A DNA stretch of 64,000 nt from Pezizomycotina sp. ARF18 (taxonomy: Eukaryota; Ascomycota): the NCBI GenBank assembly GCA_002224055.1, contig AZLU01000005.1:512781-576780 (forward strand). The letters run 5' to 3'. The notes below the pieces were generated by a model. The model saw nothing but the letters and a program-made list of their open reading frames with translations. It was not told where the DNA came from and ran no database searches. This document shows positions 46,201 to 59,900 of the stretch, piece after piece. A program made the translations under genes and the position numbers. Position 1 is the stretch's first letter. The number at the start of each line of letters is the position of its first letter.

Positions 46201-49200
46201 ATTGGCTCGTTTGTATTTTACGGTTGGCGGAGAAAAAAGCTTGGCAAATCACGTTTCAGATCTACTTATAAATGTGGCGGTACAACGCCACACGTTAAGC
46301 CTCATCTACGAAACCCTCCTGGTGGCTGTAACCTTCATGAAGCATCTCTACTTCTCTTTCTCTCTTTCTATCCGGTTCTAAGTCTAAATACCAGCTTCGA
46401 TTATTCACTCTTTGGTTCTAATATACTAGCTTCACAGGAAGGAATGCATGGGCTAATGCCGCTTATACAAGGCAGATTAGAGGTTTTCTCTCACTCAGAT
46501 AGTCCAAGATTTGCGCGGAATCTCCGGTAGATCGATATTGGAGTGCTAGTGATTTGATTCCTGCGTTATTCGCTTCAAATTCTAAGCCTAAGCCGGTATT
46601 ACATGTAGGTACCCTTTACCGTCGCTTGCGAGAAGCATGCTAACCTTTCGTGTTCGAATACGAACATCAACAACATCAAAATAGAAAAAGCCCATCGTAT
46701 ACACAGTATCAGGCTCAGTGGTCGAGAAAAAGCCTAGACGGAAACATATAATATTCATCTCCACCGGGCGTCATCATTATATGTTTACAGCGAAGCCGGC
46801 AGTTTATTCTTCTCAGAAAAGTAGCCAAAATGCGTAATATTTTGCATTTGGAACCCCCACGAGCTCCATCTCTCATGCCACCTCAGGGTCAAAACTTTCG
46901 AATCAAGCTGACGATAGCACTGAAAAGCATTGAAAATAGTAAGGAAAGAAAGGATGCCAATGTCAACTTGTGATTGACGTTGCGCCCAAAAAGTTCCTTT
47001 GAGGTTCAAGGCTGTTTATTCGTTAATAGGCGATGAGGACGACCCATATTTCGAACACCGTGATGCTCTAAAAGGTAATAAGGGGAATCCTGAATCTCGT
47101 CCTGCATGTAGTTCATGCTCACTGATAACGTGGGGTTGAAGTTGCAGTCGGCTTTAGACCTAACCCAGGATGACCGCATCTAAAAGGTATGCAATTGTCC
47201 AATCATTTCAGTTTGCGCCCGCAGGATTTTAAAAATATCTTACGATCTGGAGCGATATTCGATATCCAATATCGTGGTTGAGAAGGATTTATTCCCAATC
47301 GCTGTTTACTGAAGATCATCGTAGCGGAAAGCAGAATAAGCGTTCGATACGGATTCCCAGTTCGGTAAGTTGAACCCACGCATCTGGAAAAAGGAACTAA
47401 CTCAAAGCATTCTAGTTGAACCAGGAGGGAATCCTTGGCAACGTTAAACAGTAAAATAGGAGAGATTGTGAAACGAAACTCACATTATTGTTACTTTACT
47501 ATACATAGTCTGCAGGCACATCCATCCTAGAGGGAAAAAGGAAGGGTGGGAAACTTGCCCTGCTGTTACGACTAAATACGAAGCGTTCTCTTTTGTTTCC
47601 AGCAGCAATTGAATCGAACTAGACTGAGAGCCGGGTGACTAAAACAGGCAATACCGGAAGGAAGCAGCTTGAATCGAGTCTGTGATGCAAGCGACTTTGC
47701 TGAAATTTTCTACCAGGATAACTTAGAGCGAATGGTTACGAAAGTATTACTGCCAGGTTACGAAGGAGAAACACTTCTGGGGAGAGATCGCCCAAGCTTC
47801 ACGTCGACGATCCAAACTAGGTCGACCTCCCGTTTGTTATATTCGTACTTTATAGTTCCAGGTTTTTCAAGGTCCCATTTAGCACGATCAAAAGCTACGG
47901 TTTCGCTTGTAACAACATACAGCACAACTGTGCATGAATAGGACGTTCAAGGTGATTCCTTGATCAGTATCCAAGCTCTATTTATGAGAGTGAGTATCTT
48001 TCCTTGTTCTGTTTGAATAATAGTTCCATCTCCGAAAAATAATGAATACAAATAGATGCCGGCGTTTCCGTCACCTACCGGATGTATTTCAATGCGGAGT
48101 GCGGCACGAAAAAACGAAATAATGTATTCTCGCCACATGTCTCTGTCAAATCATCCTACCGAACCTAAACGTAATCAAAAACGATTTCCTCTTTCCCTCA
48201 GCCCTGTTTGTCAATCTTGAAGGTTATTTTAAACAATGGAAAAGAACAGTAATGATCGAGCTATTTTTGACTCGTTTTGCTTGTGAATGAAGACAGCGGG
48301 AAATAACTCGTGGCGGTGTACTTTATGCCGAAACAGTACGAGATCTCGGACGCGAATGCGCCGCACAAATTCCCGTACCTTCTGGGGCCTTTCTTATTAT
48401 TACTATTATTCATTTATTTGGTTGAAATTTTTTTCGTTTTGTAAACAAAAATTCTTTGCATTAAATTGGAGGCTCGATGCAAAATTTGTCGCCTATCGAT
48501 CGATGTGTCTCTCTTGCCCCGCGCATGGATTGACTTAACAAGGACCCTTGCCAGGCTGGAGTGTCGCATTTTATTACTTCACCAACGCTTGCATACCCAA
48601 CGAGAATCTCGAGGCGGGCATAAACGAACACTCCCGGAGGAAACGAATCGATCTAACTTATATATACTTGCCGCATGGGAAATAGCCGTAAAGTTGACGG
48701 GTCTAATTGTCCTCGGGGAGTATTCTGATTGTTTTCTCCTCTTTCCGTTTTCAGTCTGACTCTAGGAGAATTTCTGTGGCCATCAATCCAACTCAACGGT
48801 AGTCTACAGAAGGAAGCTTCTGTCTATGTCTAACAGCGCAAATGTCAAGATCTGTGGTAAATTTCAAGCATGTACTAATATAGTTTCTGAAATCGATTCA
48901 TTTACAGCGGACGAGACTACAGACTTAAGGCATTTATTTCAAATTTCAAACAATTCAGCATTCATAAAAAACTTCTGGACGTATCTCGCTAATTCTTAAG
49001 GCTGTTTCATTGAACTTGAATCAGAAATCGCAGCCCATGAGATTCCCGAAACTCGAGCATGAAAATGAGCTATATCCTCTAACCATTGGCCTACCTATTT
49101 CGTGCTTTTAAGCGGTATGATATCAGTGACCCATTTTCAAAATATGCCATTAAGAAGATAGAAAAAATCTTCAATCACAATAATGAAAACTTGACGATTT

Positions 49201-49434
49201 CCAACATCAAAGTTTCCAACACCTTCCATTAGGAATCATGGACGGGGAACTCCTTTCGATCCTACTCTAGAATGAAAACTGTTCGCAAGAGAACGAATGA
49301 AAAGGAAAAAAAAAAAAAAAAACCTGTTGTGCTTGAGATAAATTAATTAACCTGCATAAAAGAAGGAAAAACAAAACTTTGACGTTACAAATGATACCTC
49401 GGTTTTCCCAAATAGAGCTGAAGAGAAACGCCGA
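43216..49434. other. Gene-poor region with weak ORFs
   Basis: Homopolymers lie at 44970-44993 (T24), 45182-45202 (T21), about 45464-45480 (A17) and about 46107-46124 (T), plus an ATT repeat near 46075-46107. Weak frames are 44159-44446 (-), 45230-45511 (+, interrupted by the A17 run), 45676-46056 (+, basic, C-terminal part WQKLEQKIKILVDRKLG), 46189-46530 (+) and 47669-47941 (+). None has a domain that I recognise. Some may be fragments of decayed transposons. No RNA genes were found. Confidence 0.4.
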
Positions 49435-49935
49435 TCACATCACGAAACGGAACATTTCACGAACCTGTGTGTCGTATATACTCGACTCGCGTATCGAACA
49501 ATAGGGAAGCAGCCAAAGCCGCGAATTAATTACATTTATTGCAGCATTTCTGGTTCTTTTTTTTTTTTTTTTTTCGCGGGTAGCGGAGTGGTTTCCGCCG
49601 CCGTCCCGAGGATTGACGACCGTGGTCGAAATACCAAAGATCCATCCGGGATTGAGCACCGTAACTTCAGCCCAGTTGACAGACGATCTATATCGTGCGT
49701 CGTCCACGTTTTGCACCGATCCCCGAAAGCCCCTTTCCCCAGATGGAATAGGAAATTCAACGTTTCGAACGCACATGGCTTCATCGAATTGAAAACTCGG
49801 GGCTTCAATAGCTAAACCCAAGTCAACGGTTGCCTGGACGCACAATAATTGTGGTAAGGAAGAGCTACGCCCGTGAAGGGCCAGAAGAAAGCTGAAATGA
49901 CCGTGTCCGAAGTTCGAGAGCTTCCTAATTAACAT
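49435..49935 (-). CDS. Hypothetical 166-residue protein containing a poly-lysine run
   Basis: The ATG at 49933-49935 opens a 166-codon frame, one of the longest ATG-started single frames in the window. The first 110 residues look protein-like (LSNFGHGHFSFLLALHGRSS, later FPIPSGERGFRGSVQNVDDA). An A-rich run on this strand then encodes consecutive lysines, after which the sequence loses protein character. The run may mark a frame change or the end of a real exon. A second minus-strand frame overlaps the same bases, which lowers confidence. Function unknown. Confidence 0.3.
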   Translation of the reverse strand: MLIRKLSNFGHGHFSFLLALHGRSSSLPQLLCVQATVDLGLAIEAPSFQFDEAMCVRNVEFPIPSGERGFRGSVQNVDDARYRSSVNWAEVTVLNPGWIFGISTTVVNPRDGGGNHSATREKKKKKRTRNAAINVINSRLWLLPYCSIRESSIYDTQVREMFRFVM

Positions 49936-52900
49936 GAGCGATCACAACCTTTCTCAGTACTTGAGACTGTATATGGGGTATACAAATTGGGGTCTCTGCT
50001 ATAGCCTCGGGCTTCCATCTTTTCATTGCATTCCTTTCGCTCGTCGTGCTTCTAACAACCTAGACGAGCTGTGCGGCTTTGAACTCCTTGAGATAACTCA
50101 GTAGCAGCGAAATCTCAATGTTTTGTTGACTATCGTGTCTTAAAACGCAATGGACATTCATCATTTGGCATTGAGCTAAGTAACTTCCGTCAACTTTTAT
50201 GAGAAGCCCTAAAGACGTCAGTTTCCATATTACATCACAAACACACATCCCTAAAAAAGACAAAAAAGCCCCCGTCTCCACTCCTTACCTGATATATATC
50301 TGCATGTTTTGATACATAACATTTATATCAACCGCATACTACTACTACTACAATATCTTTATGATTCCGTTTGATTCTTTAACAGGTATATTTCTTCTAG
50401 TTTATGATATCTAGGTATTATAAATTAATTAAAGTCTTACGAGGGGCAAAAATTTCTTACTTGCAGCATCTGCATTGATAATTAAAATGCAACTAGAAAA
50501 ATTTTCTTTTTGCTGCAAGTGTACTGGTATGTACCAAGGCTCGACGACCTACCTGTACTACCCAAAACACCAAAAATTAAACGAACCACATCAATCACCA
50601 ACGCTTTTCAATGCATCACTTGTTAATATAATTAAATAAAATGTTAATCTTAAATATCAATCAAATCTATGTTATTCGTAAACACTGCCATTCACAAGCT
50701 ACCGACGGACAGGACAATAAGGTTAACATGGACCAGAGAATAGATCCTTACGTCTTGAAAACGTGATATACCGATCTATAATGCCCTTATTTATTTATTT
50801 ATTTTTTTCCTTAACATTTGCTTTTTCGTTTGCTAACTTTCTTCGCCGAAATATAATATAAATCTCTATATTCAATGAGATGATGTAGGCTACAGCTCTT
50901 GGGCATTGATCGTACCCTCTTGTACCTTTCTTTTCTACCATCGATTTTGCCTACCTTACATTCAGAAGCCTTCCTGCGCCTCAGACCATCCACTGAAAAA
51001 GCTAGGATGTCAATTTTGAAGGTTTTCAGACAGATTGAGCAATGAAGGCAGCATCAAAAATGCAACAGACGCCTTGGTGTTGGGCTCTTTTTTTTGGCTT
51101 CGCCTCGACCTGATACCTTATAATCCTAGCCCCGTCATGATCCCTGGAACGTGGTACGTCTTGACCGCATGTCGCCAGCCATTCAGGCAAAAGAAGAAAA
51201 AAATTGAAGTTGCATCCTATTAACGTGCCATTAACCCGGTAGGGCTAGCGAATGTCATGCTAGAATACGACGTGGCTGTTCAGCTAATGGGACACTACTT
51301 CATTTTCTGATCTTTGTCTTCTCTTTAACTTTCGTTTCGCTCATATTGGTTATCATTCTAGGGTGGTATTAGGAAAATAGAGAGTATATACATCTCGTCC
51401 AGTTATAGAGCGTTCCGAGTATGCTAATATTATTTTTAGAATCATTTCAATGCGCTCATTCGTCAGCTATTGAAAGAAAGTTTCGCCGGTGGCGCGGACC
51501 CCAGATTTTACAATGTCTTTGAGCTTTGTCGTTTCTCTGGTACCAAGACGGCCAGTATTAAACGGTCCAGCCGTCGGGGAAACTGATCTGGGGAGCTCCA
51601 AAAAACGCTTGGGTACAGTGTGTCAAGATTTCAACCCCAATACAGCCTATCAGTAATACTCATCGGTCTGCCCGACTGTTCAAACTTTCCGGAGCGAATC
51701 GTAAGGCGTCGAAAGTGTACCTACTCTACTTGACCCGCTTTTTAACATCACCATATCCCCACATTTACGATTTTCTTGTGAAACAAACACTTCGGAGTGG
51801 TCCGAGACATTTAATGTTCGCCGAAATCGTCCAGCTAGCACTAATACCCAGTGCTCTAAGACGATCTCTTCAAGGTAATCAAGCACCTGCCGGAATGGAC
51901 GTTCTTTTCGATTACATATGCCCGAAATATTTGATTGATCAGTCTATCCACAATTGCACAAAAGATGTGCAAGTATAATCAAATAAAAGCCTAACTCTAG
52001 AAGCGAGGCCAATGACGACGACAGATTGTTTGATAATTGCCAGTGCAAGTATAGACGAGGTACCTGCTGAACCCTTTGATTACTTTAAACATCGTATCTG
52101 AACTAAACAGCACGAAATATATTGATTATTGGTTACAGATATCCTCGGCTTTTTCTCCTAATCGCAATATATATCACTTGGTCACTACGCGGGTGTCGTT
52201 TTAAGAAGGTGCTTCGATGAGTTATGTCACCTCTTTCACGCAATACCGACAGCAACTCTTCTACTGAACTGATAATATACTATGAAAACCGACAAAAGGC
52301 TTTCAATAGAGCGGGTAAATAACCCTTTTTTTTCACGTGTTTCTTTCCCTTGCGCAACCTGGTGTTGAAGTTTCAAATGCAACTCACGTAAAAGACATCT
52401 AACGCGATCGCGACTATAACGTAAGATATGGCTTCAATTCGATCGGCAACGCAGAACACATTATATAAACCTGGAGTATAACGGCTGTGTTACATTTTCA
52501 ACGGCCCCGTTCTAATCTGCCCAGGCCTTGAACGGATCCAATATCTAGTCACTTCTAAAGTACCACGTTTATATAATAGAGGCGAAATAAGTTGGCCACA
52601 CAACCTTCAGACACTACAAGAGAAAACCAGGACCGAGGGAATTGTTAGACAGTTAAAGACGATCATAACTGTATACTGTTTGGGGTATCCACTATCGCAT
52701 ATTGTCATCATTATTTTATACAAACTAGTTCCAGGTCTAGGCTACGCTTGTACGCTCGTGACCCACTCTATAACCCGCAAAATCCTCAGCCTGTTCGTTA
52801 ATACTTGCCCCTGGCAGATATCAGATGCGCCGGCCCAGAAGAAACTTTTAGCACGGCATCCCGATTATTACTCGTTTTTTTTTCGACCCTTCTGGAGTAT

Positions 52901-53228
52901 TCTGTTAATCATGACTCCTTTTATCGGCGTTTTGGTACATATTCACACGGTATATTCCATGAAACCGTTATTATATATTTATTCAAGGTGCGTAGAAGGA
53001 GCGTATATACGTATACACTCTATACGTATTTACCTTCCAAGCGAGGTTATTTAAGGCTTTTGAAACAACCCTTGTCTGATATGCCTATTCGGCACAGCCA
53101 GTGTCTTAATATTCTTCCACTTTCTATATATTTCGAAAAATACTTATAGTATTCTCTGGTAAATATTACTAAACGCTGCAGTTTGTTGGCATTTGATCAT
53201 AGATCAATAGTTATTCGTAATACTCGCG
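49936..53228. other. Gene-poor spacer
   Basis: AT-rich DNA with an ATTT repeat near 50785-50806. Weak frames are seen at 50060-50281 (-), 51715-51978 (+, segment MFAEIVQLALIPSALRRSL, no ATG at its left end) and 52680-53149 (+, two overlapping frames). I see no conserved motif and no RNA gene. Confidence 0.4.
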
Positions 53229-53994
53229 ATGAAAAACTACAGCATCAGCCCTACCTTTATTAATAAAATACCAAGGAGCGACGTTCGCGCAGGCGGCAAA
53301 GCCATTACAGAACCTGCTTGCTTCCAAGGAAAGGATGCAAAAAACGGCAAAGGCTTTACGCAGCCTCTCATGCTCCTACGGACCGGCTTCCTTGCACCCG
53401 TCGCCGCTCATGTGCATGGATTTAAGGTAAGGGGATTGCATTTTTGCCGAGTTAATAGGTGTACTTTTTTGGCTGCGCATCCATAAGCGAGGGTCCCGTC
53501 CTAAAAAGGGTTTCAATAGGATTTCGCGAGCATCATCTCGCTAAATTCTTGAATATAATTTCATCAAGCTAGATGTGGTCGTCAGCTCTTCATGATTTTT
53601 TTTTCTTTTTCTGAAGATTTTGCCCAAGGTTTTCCTTGGCCGGCATTTGCAAATCCGGAGTCTTGAGTATGTCCTTGTCCGATGCTATCTAACTCCACCA
53701 TCGCCGTTCCCACTATTACTTAGTCAATGTATTCAAACAAAAGCCGGTGTTTTCCACTACCGGACATCGGAAAGTTTCGTGTGTCAAAAGGGCGTACCGT
53801 GGTATGCTTCCGACGTTTCTCCTTTCGCAAATATTTCGTGCGCGCTCTCCACCTTCCACATATTGCAAAATTTGCTACGTGATGGAGAAAAGCAACAAAA
53901 CAAATTTTACAATATCTCTATATCTCCATCCCCACTTCTTTCAGTCTGCCGTATTATTCATATTCAGAACGCGGGGTCGTCTTTTTGTTTCTAG
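53229..53994 (+). CDS. Possible two-exon gene, faintly RNase-T1-like second exon
   Basis: Exon 1 would run from the ATG at 53229 to a GTAAGG donor at about 53427 (MKNYSISPTFINKIPRSDV ... AAHVHGFK). A T-rich stretch and CTGAAG acceptor near 53617 lead into a second open frame to 53994. That frame contains SFVCQKGVPWYASDVSPFA followed by CALSTF and KFYNIS. The arrangement Cys - Gly-Val - Tyr-Ala-Ser-Asp-Val - Cys resembles the N-terminal half of guanyl-specific ribonucleases and their effector-like relatives in fungi, but the catalytic Glu/Arg/His part was not found and no signal peptide is visible. Low confidence. Confidence 0.25.
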
Positions 53995-56900
53995 GAGTGA
54001 GGGTAAGTAGAAACTGTAAGCGACATCAAATGTCTCCACTGTTATAGCTCCTGTTGCGATTATCTCTTATCATAACGCTGCAGGTGAGACACCAAGCGAA
54101 AACAACAGCGCGTTTTCGATCAATCGGAGAGAACAAAAGGTGGGTATTCTAGCAACTGAATATATTACTTGTGCAAAAACACCACAACTTTATATTGGTT
54201 CCACGACAAAGTACATGGTAACACAACGTCTATTTGATCTGCAATCACATATAAATCTCAATCGGTAAGCAAAAACCCCACCCGAAAAGAAGAATTAGCC
54301 CTCCTTTCAAAGTATAACTATATTATTAAGTATAGACCCCTATTATAATTATATCCTATTTTACAAAGGGCTTGTGTTTGAGTGTCTTGGAAATTGCGAG
54401 CAGACAGCAGAATTTTCTCGAGGATCGGTAAATTTATTTTTTTTGAAAGGTAACTATATTTCCGCGGTAAGTCAAAGGCTTAGCCGACGTATAAACTCCA
54501 GTCACGAATACCCCAGAAAATATAAAAGAAATATTCCGTTGAAGGGAAAAGTTCACGACCAAATATTATTTTAAACGCCGGGGTTGGTTGTTTCTTTCGC
54601 ATTCTGGGGATTACAAGTCTAGCGGCCACAATATTATCTTTGCCTTTTAAGCCTCGTGCATGAGTTCATCTGCCGAATATAAGATCGTCAGTTTCTCGAG
54701 AAGAAAAAAGACGTTTAAGAGAGGATATACTTTGTCCTGTCCAAACGCGCGGGACCTCTTGAATGCATCCTCGGCACTTACGCTCAAGTTAGCCCCACTA
54801 TTTGTCTGTATTGAATTCCCGATAGCGTGTAGACACTGTGGGTCCGCCCTGCGGATCACTCATGGCAGAGAATAAGGCACGCAATTCAAAATCCACTTTC
54901 GTGGTTCCTCGGGGATTTCGGGGTGAAAAAAGAAAAAGAAAAAACGATGGAGTTTAGACCTCGTATACGTATCGCTGGCAGGGAGATGGCCGAGCGAATG
55001 ATCACAGCCTAGTTCATAATAAGAGTGAAGTGTCAAAGTGATCTGCTTCCCGCTTTAATTTTATTCATTCTAGGTCTGTTTCTTTCTTCTACCTCTACAT
55101 ATCTATTCGCAATGACAGCTATTGGGTTGCGCGGCCTCTGTTCTTTATCTAACAAGAAGACAGTAATGATAATTGTACGCCCTGGCAGGAGTGGATATAC
55201 GAGTTGACTAAAGCTCGAATAACTCCGTGGCAGGTCGATTATTGCGCTATCCGCAGATTCAGCTCTAATTCTTATTCTTTACCCTCTAACCGGAATATTA
55301 CTAGCTTATTACAATAATGCCCCGTACCCTTTTTGCTACGTACATTCAATGATGTTCGGGGTCTCAAACCCGATAATTCTTCTCCTTTCCCGTGATATCC
55401 ACCTCGTGTTTTGTAAAAAAAAAAAAAAAAAAATTTTGATTGCGAATTCCGGCCCTTCCGCAAAATGCGCCTAGCATTACGAGCGTAAGAGCCGACTTGC
55501 GACCTAAGCCATTATTGGAATCAAACTTTGGGCTGGCTATCGTTATCGTGATTATCCATTAGTCTCTGAATCTTTAATATCTACTAGCTTCCTAAGATCT
55601 GTGCTATCATGTTTGTACACAGGGAATCGGAGCCAATAGCCACAGATGCGCGGTACGCTTTTGTCGGATCTTTTGTCATACCATTCGTCCCGCTGCCATA
55701 ACGTCCTCCGCGGATGCTTATGTTCGGAAATCGCTATACTTTGAGAAAGAAGAACTTGGTGGTGACACACACACACGCGAAGGCTGTTAGGTCGCACCGC
55801 ATAAAACTTTTGTAAGCAGGGGAGCAAGCGTACACATCTCTTAACAGAAATGCAGAACTTGGGAAAAATTAAAAAAATAAATAAATAAATAAATAAACAT
55901 TTGCGCAGGCAGCTGTGGTAAAGATTTTTTCCCCCTTCATAGTCGGTGTTTCATGCCCCTTTTCCGGATTCAAGAGACGCTCTGCACAAGAAAAAATTGC
56001 GATGACAAGTACAAAGATTCCATCTGTTGCAGAGTATAAATGCGATTATTCGTGGGGGACATATATCTCTGAAACGAAAAATCTTGAAGACAAAAAATTT
56101 TGAGAAAAAGTTTTATCTGTTTGATATCCGTCAGTAACGATCGATCTGCAATTCCATCAGCCCTATATTTTAACGCCTGGATCGGATTAACAGATCCTGT
56201 AGTAAATGTAAGGCGGTCGACACCGGTCAAAATAACACTCAGCTCAATATTGTTCGCATGATAGAGGAGAACGCATTTCTAGATGGCACGGTATTATAAA
56301 AGATGCCGTCTTGACCTAGACGTTTGCGAGATAGCCTTGATACCTACACAAGGTTTTAAAACTTAGTTTCCCCTGATTGCCCTGCAGGTGACGTCAAGCC
56401 TTATGACGATCCTTAACTTGGAGTGGGTCGGACATGCAAGGTTGAACATGCAAGGTTGAGGTCCTCGAATATCTCATATCAATTCGAGACCTGATTATAA
56501 TACTTCAGGTTTTTGGAGGCTTTCTAAGGATTTCTCGAAAGCAAATTTCAATTTGATGGTCCCCAGCTAATAAACGTTTGCCGCAGGCCAAGCTTCAGTA
56601 CGATATAGGCAGATTCAAGATGATTATTTAGAGTATACGTTGATCCTATGGATGAGTATGTGTGCTGGACTAATTACTGGCTTTTGGAAGATTCATTTTC
56701 AGAGTGACGAGCTTCGAAACCAGCTTCATAAGCTTGCGAACACTCCGCGAAGCGTCAATTCTGAGAATCTCGGGATAATAGATTGCCGTTTATGATGATA
56801 TGGTGTCCAGATGATATGATAGGCGTTAAGTTGTGTGTAATAAGTATTCCACCAGCCTTGTCAACAGGGTCAGGGCAGGAAAACACGGAATAGTCCGGAC

Positions 56901-59900
56901 TATTCGGTTCTTTTGAGCTCCTAGACCCTGAAAAGCGCAGTATCTCCGGATAAGATTAGCTTAATAGCAAAAAAATCTTGGGTAGATTGATACATTACTC
57001 GGCAGCTGAACTCCAATACCCCCAATGATACGTCTAAATAATTCGTAAATCGTAAAAAATTTCATGAAAACCGGCCTGCCTTGTATCGATAACGTAGTTT
57101 ATATTAGAACAGAGATTGGCATGGAATTTGATGGATTTTTACCAAGGGTCCACATTCACTTTGGACATTCGTGTTGTAGTTTACGATGCTTTGTCCTTGT
57201 CTCAGCCACTCCAAGGACATTATCGAGGTAGTACTACTTCATGCCTAAATTTTTTTTTTTTTGGTTTTTCCCTTCCTTTGTGACACTGGTTCGTGTTCTC
57301 GATGCCACTCTACCATCCAATTTTTCCACGACGCCACGTGGATGTCTCTTTTCAGCTTTGCCGGAGCTTACGTTCGTATCGTATCGCGCGCCTTCCCTCG
57401 TATCAACTAAGAAACGACGTCACCAAACATTGTCGGCCTCGGTCACCGAGCAAATCCGAAAACAGAGTCGTTCTTCGACATACTTGGCCCGGGGTTAAGG
57501 GTCTTGGTTGAATAATTTAAAATTGGCATTCGGCTTCGTAAATAATCAATTGCACCGAAATGAAAGCAACATTCGAATGATCGAATGAAACACCATTGAA
57601 TAAATAAGTCTTTGCACAGAAGTCAATTATACGCATAATGAAACAGTGTATTCATGGAATTCCCGGTTCCAGCTTCTCGGCTAACTCGTATATTCAAGGC
57701 GAAGTGAGTGATTGAAGTTGTCGTTGAACCGAAGCTAAACCTGCATTCAGCTGGAATATAACCTTGTTTCAAAACATCTTTATTTATTCTACCTCGATTC
57801 TAGAAAATTTCATTCTAGTCTACGGCGTGGGGGCCACGCGACAGCGAGAACATGCACATCTCATCGCTATCCGTAAAACAGACGATTGTTCAAGGGATGT
57901 ATATGCCAGTACCGTGGTATATACGAGGCCAAAAGATTCTCAAAAATACCCTCCTCGATTCCTGAAGCAACGCCCCATTCGCCCCTGGCAGCTGCAACAT
58001 AAGATAACACTATCTAGTGAACTGTAGAAACATTGTCTCACATTTGCCGGACGACGTTTTTCTCAGAACCTAAGTTGCACCTTCGGTTGTTTCTCCTGTC
58101 AAATAGCTGCATGCTGTCATGATCAATAAACAGGGAAACCGATTCACTAGCGATTCGCGCTACCGTATATGCACAACATAAGGATGATCCATTTGGGAAG
58201 TCGGTCTTCAGGAAAAACTCGAAAGCTCAAGTTCTGCAATCTCAGTGATATACGCATGACTCGCGTGCTTGCCCTATAGCTTAGTTCGTGAACACGTTTT
58301 TCAAGGAGCGATTGCTGCGGTATTCCGTATTAGTATCTGACCGTAGGAAACGGCAAATTCAGATATATAGAGGAGATTGTTAGAAAACCGAAATCTCTAC
58401 GCACTCTGACCCTGCTATCATTCAGCTCGTAGAGGCTCCATGATATATCCTTAGATAAAAGAAAGGTTTCTTGATATTCATGTTTAGCATATATAGAGCC
58501 CTTTTTGCTCTTAGATATCATTAGCCAATCCAGGAAATAAGTTACGTACTTAATTTGTTTTGAAGAGTTTTAATCTTGCTCTTGATCACTATGACTATAG
58601 AGTCAATAAGCCAGACAACAAACCACAAGACGATATTGCGCGCTCATGAAAGAGGTATACCGAAATAGAGTCGAGGAGTTACACGCGGTAACACCCGGCG
58701 CGGGTTGACCAATCAAACACACTAACGAACAGGAGCTCGAGCCCCACCGTTTCCAAATATGCCCACGAACTTTATCACATCGCCGTCCCAGCATCACAAA
58801 AACAAACTTGTTTTGTTCCACTTCGTAGCGAACTGTAAAATGTTTCAATATAAATACCTCAGATCGTTAATTATCGTGGTTTGAAGAAAAAGGGGATCCG
58901 AAGTCGAGCGTTTAATCATTCAGGATTCAAGCTTAACGGGGTACTCCTATAATTACAACTCCGCGGGGATACGAATCAGATACAATTGCAAACGCCCTGC
59001 ATACTGTTGATTTTATAACTTTTACGAGCGTTCCGACCAAGTTTTTTCAGTTTATGTTTTCATGCTCGTTTGGGGGGGTAACGAGAGTTGCAGACCACGC
59101 CGCTGCAATTAATTCCCTCTGTAATAGCCTTCAGGTGCTGTAACACGAACCCGAGGTATGAAAAAATACATCTTTATTCATATAAAATCTACATTTGCAA
59201 GTAATAGAAAATATTCGGCGACATCCCCACCGAACATGCATGGTTATTCGTAAAAAGAAGGCGTTCTGCAATCCTTTCTCAGCCCTGTGCTTCATTACAC
59301 AAAGTATGATAGTTAACGGCGCAGAGCGGCTGTCAGACAGCTTGTAAAACTTACATTATCCGCTAGCTGTGCAACGTATACCAACATTCCGATGAATGCA
59401 TTAGGACCTTGACCAAATAAAACGAAAAAAAAAAAAAAAAACTTCATGTTACACTGAATAACCTTGTATCGCCATGCGTTTCTCTCCGGCCTTATCACTT
59501 GCTAGATCCCCAGCATACTGTTCTACCATATACAAGGAATTGCGCAACTCATTTATGCATCTAGTTTACAAGTTGGTATTAAATAACCTCAGTAATACGA
59601 TCGATGATGCGAATATGAATTTTTAACAAAGAGAAATATACGCCTGGTAATGGTAAAATCAGAAAGAATGGAATTTTGTTTTTATATAAAATACGGTCTA
59701 TTCATGATTACTGTACACAAAAACGATCCTTCCAAAAAAGAGTTACTTGTATATAGACAAATGTCCGTATGTTACTCGTATCTCTCTGTAGGATATATAT
59801 CAAACTAACGCATGCATGCTCCATCTTCGGAGATCAAAGTTATACAAGCTACATAACTATTCATTAATAAACACTACGGAACCTGACTGTATATTTAATT

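Noticed and set aside
49575-49640. A-box and B-box-like words (TAGCGGAGTGG, then GTGGTCGAAATACC) after a T run, suggesting a tRNA or SINE head
   Set aside because: No acceptor, anticodon or T-stem pairing could be formed, and the T run lies on the wrong side for a plus-strand SINE.
55480-55540. tRNA-like word GGAATCAAAC on the minus strand
   Set aside because: Surrounding bases do not fold into a cloverleaf.
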